This document shows, piece after piece, positions 57,148-64,000 of a stretch of 64,000 bases of DNA. The notes beneath the pieces are model-generated. The model made no database searches, was not told where the DNA came from, and worked only from the letters and a program-made list of their open reading frames with translations. The position numbers and the translations under genes were made by a program. Each line of letters begins with the position of its first letter. Position 1 is the stretch's first letter. The DNA comes from Gordionus sp. m RMFG-2023 (Eukaryota; Nematomorpha; Gordioida; Chordodea; Parachordodidae). Where the stretch lies: NCBI RefSeq assembly GCF_954871325.1, contig NC_088775.1, positions 63,899,561 through 63,963,560 on the forward strand, given 5' to 3'.

Positions 57148-57799
57148 TTTCGTGTTATTTTTTTAAAGTTTTTCTTGCGGATATTTGTATTGGGGATTGG
57201 CCCAATTCTACTAGACACATATTATGTTCAAAGTTGAACTGAATGGGGGTGGTTCGGGCTCTTCATTAGTTATATCCTCAATGTATTCCATATTTATCAA
57301 ATATAAGTGACATAATGATTGGCCTATTGCTAATAGACCTTTGGATATTTTAATCATGCTTGATGTCACCTAGTAATATATATATTTAAAATGATCAAGA
57401 CATCCAATAATAAAAAAATAGATAATAAACATTTTTAGGGAATATCAACATCCAAAAAAAATCCCTTCCTAACAAAGTTATTTTTTTATTTTTAACGGAA
57501 ATAAGAAAACACTTGAAATTTTTTTAATTTTTTACGATATTTTCCAAAAGGGATATAAAATGATATATAATTTGTAACGCTATCTTAAGTATTTAAAAAA
57601 AACAAGATTTAATGAAATCACTTATTGCTCGATTTTCGACTTTGAAGGCGTATATCTTTGGAGCTGGGTGAGCTAGCACTCTAAAATTTTAAACAACTAT
57701 TATCATGATAGTTATCTATTTTTGCGAAGTTTTGTTCTTTTTAAAGATGTTTGTTAGAAAAATCTCGTTTTTTGGTCAAATCGTTTTAAAAATAATTAC

Positions 57800-58428
57800 A
57801 AAAAATTATTTACTTGCTCAAAAGTATTGAATGTTTTTTGGATAAACATTAAAATAAGAATTTATGTATTTTATATTTTATTAATTTAAATATTTGGTAT
57901 TATAGTTCAAATTTATTTAATTTTAAAAAGGTACATTATACCCAAATGATTAATTTAATTCAGCAATTGTAATTAAATAATTTGATATGCTAAAAATTGT
58001 AATAAAAAAATTGTCTACCAATGAGAAATAAAAAAAAAGTGAAAATTAAAAATAATTACAAAAAAGAATGTTCCAAAATGAAAAGAAAAAAAAAATGAGA
58101 AAAGATAAGAAAAAATTGCAAAATATAGAAATAAAATAGGAAAATAAAATAAATATTGACAAGAAACTAACGATTTTCCTTTCCTTTTGGGAATTTTTCT
58201 TCTTTGTTTGCCACTTTTCCTTTTTTTGAATAATTAATACTAAAGCACAACTAATATAAATAAAAGACATTTCAAATCAAATAAATTCAAATAATACACA
58301 TCATATTTACACAACCTACTTATTTTTGTATTCTCATTTCTTTTAAACTTCTTGCCAGTACTGAAAATAATTAATTACCACTATATACACTTCTACCTTC
58401 TCTCTAATTTAACAGATTTATAGGTAAG
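57800..58428. other. No feature recognised
   Basis: AT-rich DNA; 58,030-58,270 is strongly A-rich on the plus strand. No gene. Confidence 0.4.
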
Positions 58429-59270
58429 GAATACTGGGGTAAAGTGATTGACAGGGTTACAATTTAAACGCGAATAACTTTTTATCCATTGAGCATAAAA
58501 AGTTTAAATTTGTTATTTTTATGTCTAATTCTCTACCTATATTCATCTTTTGAAAAACTTTACCTGTTTGACATATCTTCCCCCCAAAAAACGTTTTTTA
58601 CCCCAAAATTATAAAAATAATCTTCTAGTTTTTTTTTGTTTTTAGTAAGGCTCGTAATTTAAAAATTTGCATACATGTTACTTGAAGCCATAAAATAAAA
58701 TTTATCGTAAGTTTATAGCTTAACTAGACACGTAATAATTATTTGTACAATATATATCACCTTGGAGTAAAGTTGTGGATAAAACGGTTAAAATGTTATA
58801 TCTGATTTAATCTGTAAAGATATAATTTTTAAATATTAATGACTACACTATATAAAAAGATATCTTTAAGCAAATAAATAATTTCTGTGTTATTTGGAAT
58901 AAAATTTTAAGAACAGTCGAAAAGAGGAAGATTAGTTGAAATGTACGATGGCCTAAAATGGGCACACTCAAAATGTGTTATTTTTGATATAATTTTTAAC
59001 ATTTCAGTAATTTACTATAAGTTTATATTTAAAAGTGATGAATAGATGTCAAAATTGCAATATTATGTTCAATCAAACAATATAGTTATGTTCTGTTTTA
59101 TTTTAACCACTTTACTCTGTAAAATGGCGAAAATAGCATATTTCTCATAATTAATCACAGCTTCTAAGATATCTTAGGTAAGATTTGTTCTGTTATGTTA
59201 ATATTTCAAAATATTTTGGTAAAAATGTAAAATACCAATCGTTTTACCCCGGTCTCCTCTATTGCCATTC
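58429..59270. mobile_element. Non-autonomous DNA transposon, TIRs with CNGGGGTAAA
   Basis: The left ctggggtaaagtgattgaca (58,431) mirrors the right taccaatcgttttaccccgg (59,241-59,260). The tips may extend to ggaat/attcc. Subterminal accactttactc / ttaccccaaaat strings recur inside. Target duplication not resolved; no transposase. Confidence 0.5.
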
Positions 59271-59279
59271 CTTTAAAAT

Positions 59280-61125
59280 CTTGCGGGCCTTGTCTATAGG
59301 TAAATTACTGCCTAAAAGTGGACGCTAATCCACTGAAATAGTATATTTCTTTGGGATATCCAATAAGACTCTATAGGACTTTAATTATTTTTGGTTCTAT
59401 CCATGATTATAGGTAAAATACTTAAATGGCAAAAATAATTATTTTATTCAATGAGAATGAAATCCAAAAAATAAAAAAAATGAACTCTAATTTAGGTTTT
59501 CGATGATATAATTAATCAATTTGTATCAAGTTATTAAAAGATTCAAACACCTAACTGAATCAATTAGTACCCCGTAATAAATTTTTTAACCTTGTATTTC
59601 ATTCCACGTTCCACAACTTATGAAATAAATATCTTATAAATAAAATGATCAATTGGTTGGTATGCAATGAAGCAACGATCTATATTCTCGATACAAATGG
59701 TGGTAATTCTAAATTATTTAGATTTTAATTCTCAATTACGAATAGAGATCACAATAAAAATCAAGGTTTTGATTTATACAGAAAAACGGTTTTACCGAAA
59801 AATTAGCTAGGCGAGTCTTCCCATATTATTTATAACTAAATGAAAATAAAAGTTAATGATTATTTTTAATTAAGGTAATTATGAACTACACGTTCTCGGT
59901 TCATACGACTCGAGTTGTTAACTAAGTTCGTCAACTAAATCGATTAACGACTCTGAGTTGAATAAAATTGATTATTTAAATTTTTAAAAATATTTTTTTT
60001 ACAAATTATTTTCTCAATTTTTCACACATCAATAAAAGATAACTGAAAATTAGATAAACAAAAGGTAAAAATAAATGTTTTTGAAATTAGTTTATATATA
60101 TTTATTATTTTTGATAATTATATTTTGTAATAATCATATGTGATTTTAAATCCCCATTATGCAATTAAAATGTTTTATTTGAGTTTATATTTTTAGAATT
60201 ATGAAGGAAGATTCTAATTTAAGTGACACTTCTGATGAGGAGTTTTTACCAATCTAATTTAAAATTTATGCTCTATAATCATTTTAAATATCTAGATTCA
60301 ATTAAACAGGCACAAAAATTGACATTTTTTTATATGGTGTAAATAAAATGTCAACAAAATAAAAAATGTTAAGTATTTTGTGCTATCATAATAAGAGCTT
60401 CTATGCGAAAAATCGGCAAATCCTGTATATAAAATAATTTCATAAATATAAACATATATTTTTACCTTTTATTTATCAAATTTTAATATTTTGAGATATG
60501 CCAAATATCTTATCTATTTTGATATTGAGAAAAATATTTTATAAAAAATAGTAATCTTTAAAATAAGCTATAATAAAAAGAATAGATCACGTGTCCAAAA
60601 TTGACACTTGAATCGAAAAATAGATTGTTGCTTTAATTACGTAACAAACAATTGGTCCAAAATTTATTTATAAAATATTTATTATATAATTTATGAAACA
60701 TAGAATGAGATACATGGTATGAAGTACAAGGTAGAACCAGAACCTAAGAAGTGGTTATAACTAAAAAAGGAGGTTGTTGAGTTCTTAATTCACCACTAAA
60801 TACAAAATTATATGAAAACATTTTAAATGATATTTTAATTATAAGAAAAATAAATCGATTAAATATAATTCTATTTTATTTTTATATGGTGATGATTTAA
60901 TAAAAAATCATTTAAACATGTCTTATACGCAATAGTTTAAATAAATTATGATAAATCTAAAACCTCTTTAGAACCAGAATCATATACATTTCATTTTCGT
61001 TAATAATTTTATAATTAAGTATCACGAATAACAAAATGATATATTTTTTTATAATGCTGATTATTAATTTTAAACTATAATATTAAATATAGCTCCATAT
61101 CACTAAGTTTACCATTCGGCACAAA
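59280..61125. other. Gene-free stretch with one short coding-like block
   Basis: At 60,195-60,257 the plus strand reads MKEDSNLSDTSDEEFLPI then stops, just after a TTTTTAG acceptor-like site. Acidic starts like this occur in some transposases, but nothing follows in frame. Confidence 0.3.
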
Positions 61126-61320
61126 ATAATATTGAACACAGTATCACAATAAGTGAGACTGTATACGGTAGGTATTTTGCTCTTTTACGAGATAATTTCA
61201 ATTTTATTTTAGAGGATAAAATTTAATTGGATAGCCTTATTATTAGACTACAAAATAAAGAAACCCGAGCATCTATGGGCGTTATTAAGGTGTAAGTAAA
61301 AATCATGCCTTTTACTATTT
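61126..61320 (+). pseudogene. Transposase-like fragment, family uncertain
   Basis: The plus strand reads EHSITISETVYGRYFALLRD, NFNFILEDKI, stop, then LDSLIIRLQNKETRASMGVI. It has the texture of a DDE transposase segment (RYFALLR), possibly piggyBac-like, but the call is weak. Confidence 0.2.
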
Positions 61321-61449
61321 AAAAATAACACTGGAAGATGACAAATATAAAATTTAACACCTAAAATTTTTATTAAGAAAAATACAAATGATAAATATTT
61401 CAAAAAATTAACCTTTATAAGATGGGCATATAGAAAATGGATGATTTCT

Positions 61450-62480
61450 AGTAAAGATCTACAAAGCCCGGTCCACTAGAAATGCGAGCCCGGAATTTTT
61501 TTAAAAAAATTAAAACGGGCTTTAATCCTTAAAAAATTTTCTGGCAGGACGGGGTTGACCATTTATATATAAAAAATAAAACAGAGCATAGATAATTTCA
61601 GATTTTTTGTAAAATTTTTATATTTTTTTGAATAAGCTAATATTTTGATGGTAATTACATGTTTATTTCTTTGTATTTTAAGAGCTGTCTGACAAAATAC
61701 TAAATCTATAAATTATAATAAATTAACAAGTTATTTACGCGATTTATAAAACTGTTGTTGGAGATATAGATAGCCATAGAGGAGAGATATAAGAGCCTTA
61801 ATTGACATTAAAAAAAATTAGATACATATATGTATATATCAGAGACATTCAGGCTCGGCCCTAAGCCCTGGTACACGGGCGGGCAGTATTTTTTTTAATT
61901 ATCTCTGCCGGGTCAAATAATTTAACTTGCCATTATTATCTATAAAAATTAAATGTATTTAAAAATTGTGCATCATAGAACAATATATCACACATTTACT
62001 TATCATATTTCCTTTTTTCATTTTTTTCGATTAGAAAATATTTTTAGTAAAATATTATTCAAATTAATTATTCAACTAATCATTATTTTAGGTAATATTC
62101 AATCAAATTAGATTCAACAAAAATACACTTAGTATTTAAAATAAATACACATTTCAACTTGTAGAAATTTTTTTATATCCAAACCGAATTTTTTTTCAAA
62201 GAAATCCGGGTGAAAATTTTTTTAAAAAATACAATTAGGGCTGGCCCGTGCAAATGTTACCTCTGCAAGCCCGATATTTATATTAAAAATGTGAAGGCAA
62301 GAAAATTAAAAAATTCGGGCTGTAAAATTTTAAGGAGCCGAGCTGGCTTTTTGAAAGTAACTTTTAAAAATTTTTTAACAGGCCAGATCAAACAATTTGT
62401 GGATCTTCAATTCGTAGCACACTTTATCCAATCTTTGAGTTTTTTTAACTATGTTTATAACTTTTGCCGCACATTATAAA
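61450..62480. mobile_element. G+C-strip region, probable non-autonomous hAT-like elements
   Basis: cccggtccactagaaatgcg, acgggctttaatcc and caggacggggttgacc (61,470-61,560), cgggcgggcagtatt and ctgccgggtcaa (61,870-61,915) and gggctggcccgtgcaaatg (62,235) recur in both orientations around AT-rich cores. The texture matches 19,970-20,460 and 25,640-26,035. Boundaries were not resolved. The 62,210-62,479 open frame is a by-product of these repeats. Confidence 0.4.
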
Positions 62481-62979
62481 ATTCCAATTCTTATAATTAT
62501 ATATTTTATTCTTATGGAGATGCTGTGATTATTTCTATGCTTTTACCTTTTTGTCCAGATATAAAGGTTAGGCATAAAAATAACTGAGGATTAAGCTTAT
62601 GTCGACACAAAGAAATTTTAGATCATTATATAACATTTCAATGTCACTATCAGCATTTGATAATGGGTTAGCAAATAAACTCATTTGATATAATTATTAA
62701 AATCTAAAAAAAAGAGATTGGAATAGTATAATGTGAGGCAAAAATTATAACTAGAAGATGTAAATTTCCCAGGAAAATTGGGGAAAAAAAGAAAAATTAA
62801 AAAATAACCACAATATACATTTTAATATTTCAATTTTTTTATTGAATAACTCTATTAAATTTGGGAAACTAAGAAAAAAAATAATTTAAAATACACTGTA
62901 AACATTTCATTTTTTTGATTATTTATTAATTACAAGAAGCATGTATCATAAATTAAATTTAAAATTCATGGGATGCTAG

Positions 62980-64000
62980 TGAAATAGCATCAGTATCTTC
63001 ATGGGATGTAATTGAAATATCATAATTATCACTTTATATTGATAAAACGTTGAACTCTTTTGATGATATCCTGAACATGATGCTGTGATCCTTTAAATGT
63101 ATGCTACGCCTGATTGATATTAATTTTTCGACTCTTACATTTTTTATTCTATTTTCCAAATGCTCTGACCAGACACTTTCTGACAATACACTTGAGGGTG
63201 GTATCGCATCTTACTGCCACTTGACAAAGGGGTTGATTTATACACAATCCTTTCCACCATATGAGTGGTTTGGTATGTATTGAGCTCTCCCATAAACTAG
63301 CACATTTATAGAAACCTTGTTTTGAATGATATTCTGCTAAATTACCCATAATTAATCCAATATCGCAATTTTGGCCTGAAATAATTATTAAATTTAAAGC
63401 TACTGTTAATTCGCAGTATGTTAATTTCACACTTTAATATTTAGGATCCAGAAGATTTGTTGCTTAAAGATATTTTCGGCAACAAAATTTCTTTCGTTTA
63501 TTAATATGCATCTTAACACTTTTTAAATCATTTTCATTAAAAATAAAAGTTGATGAATTGAGTTTATCTTTTATATCCCAAAATATTTCCGGTACGTCAG
63601 ATAATAGAACCGAATACTCCTAATTTTAATAGGGATCCTCCAATTATAATTTTGTAATAATAAATTCCAAAAAAGTAGTACAGACAGTAAATTTCCAATA
63701 TAATACGCCTTCTTTGTTTGTCTATATATAAACTTGAAATATTTCTTACAAACCTTCCTTATTTTTCAAAACACTTTGCAAGATTATAATAAAACCTCTC
63801 CATCCTGTCGGACTTGGAATTTTTAAGGAAGATTTATACCCTTTAAATATTTGCCTTTCTTTAAAAGTTACCAATAGAATACCATTAAATTATATATATT
63901 TATTATTTTTTTGGTGTTTTGGTATCTTTTCAATAAAAGGTATTTGGCATAAATCTTTAATAAGCAGATTCAAGCCATGTGAACATCCAAAGCATTCAAT
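62980..64000 (-). pseudogene. hAT transposase, C-terminal half, runs off the window
   Basis: The minus strand from the window end reads CFGCSHGLNLLIKDLCQIPF (the C..H.LNL block), FKERQIFKGYKSSLKI and TGWRGFIIILQSVLKNKEG (equivalent to TRWGS), then ATNLLDPKY (63,460), LTYCELTVALNLIIISG, KPLIWWKGL (63,260) and a decayed dimerisation tail to about 63,100. The frame 63,149-63,430 is the longest open part; several frame changes break the rest. The catalytic N-half lies beyond the window. Confidence 0.65.

Larger units (their letters stand above)
48749..57799 (+). mobile_element. Outer DFSENY-type transposon, copy C, with nested inserts (inferred)
   Basis: The segment 48,749-49,204 is the reverse complement of the outer right region (56,412-56,696 joined to about 57,600-57,799). 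Shared strings include ccaaagatatacgccttcaaa, gatgaataatcctttaaatt and atttctataattgaatgaaa. Both ends begin gtaat. The simplest reading is one long-TIR element whose interior was split by copy B (49,469-53,141), a hAT (53,379-54,147) and other inserts. No 4-bp target duplication could be confirmed, so two separate elements in opposite orientation remain possible. Confidence 0.55.

Noticed and set aside
58046-58270. 74-aa minus-strand frame rich in Phe, Ser and Lys
   Set aside because: It is the complement of an A-rich tract, with no motif and low complexity.
62210-62479. 89-aa plus-strand frame as a gene
   Set aside because: It overlaps G+C strips repeated elsewhere and lacks any family motif or splice context.

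Overview
This is a very A+T-rich, transposon-packed stretch of an animal nuclear genome. The animal assignment rests on a gene whose last exons match the C-terminus of BAG6 (BAT3/Scythe) and on the repeat fauna: hAT, FLYWCH-type Mutator (MULE), PIF/Harbinger, Tc1/mariner, a LINE tail, Ty3/gypsy fossils and transposons with long terminal inverted repeats (TIRs) whose protein carries a DFSENYSF motif. Many introns are tiny (about 40-160 nt), so the host is probably an invertebrate with compact introns. A myxozoan or similar AT-rich parasite would fit, but the sequence does not prove it. I see no bacterial, organellar, tRNA, rRNA or CRISPR feature.

Layout. 1-1,544: hAT element cut by the window edge, sitting in a minisatellite. 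2,151-5,247 (-): near-complete MULE transposase gene whose 5' half is a tandem array of mini-exons. 5.9-12.6 kb: hAT remnants, a probable pogo fragment, a 119-bp satellite. 13.0-23.8 kb (+): scattered host-like exons of one or more unidentified genes, split by a DFSENY-type transposon (13,957-16,439), a Ty3/gypsy fossil (16.6-18.6 kb) and a hAT MITE. 25.5-26.4 kb (-): a possible small two-exon gene. 26,497-47,320 (-): BAG6-like gene with at least nine exons. Two of its introns, about 11.4 kb and 6.6 kb, are filled with transposons: a 3.9-kb giant inverted-repeat MULE-like element, a LINE tail, a Ty3/gypsy fossil with inverted flanks, four hAT-type insertions (34,472; 35,285; 38,400; 40,736, the last carrying a fifth) and two Harbinger copies. 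47.6-57.8 kb: mariner pseudogene, then a nest of DFSENY-type transposons with hAT insertions. 57.8-64 kb: mostly gene-free, ending in a hAT pseudogene that runs off the window.

The most unusual object is the MULE gene. Between an N-terminal Cys/His module and the FLYWCH finger lie six copies of a 36-nt exon alternating with 48-72-nt exons. All are bounded by conserved splice signals and all use phase-1 introns, so the array would splice into a proline-rich repeat protein of variable length. Next come the 3.9-kb palindromic element built from a satellite with the 12-bp palindrome TGACAATTGTCA, and the DFSENY-type transposons with TIRs of roughly 550 bp and 4-bp target duplications.

Limits: all calls come from reading the sequence by eye. 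Splice sites are inferred from GT/AG context and phase, superfamily names from remembered motifs, and no alignment or search was run.
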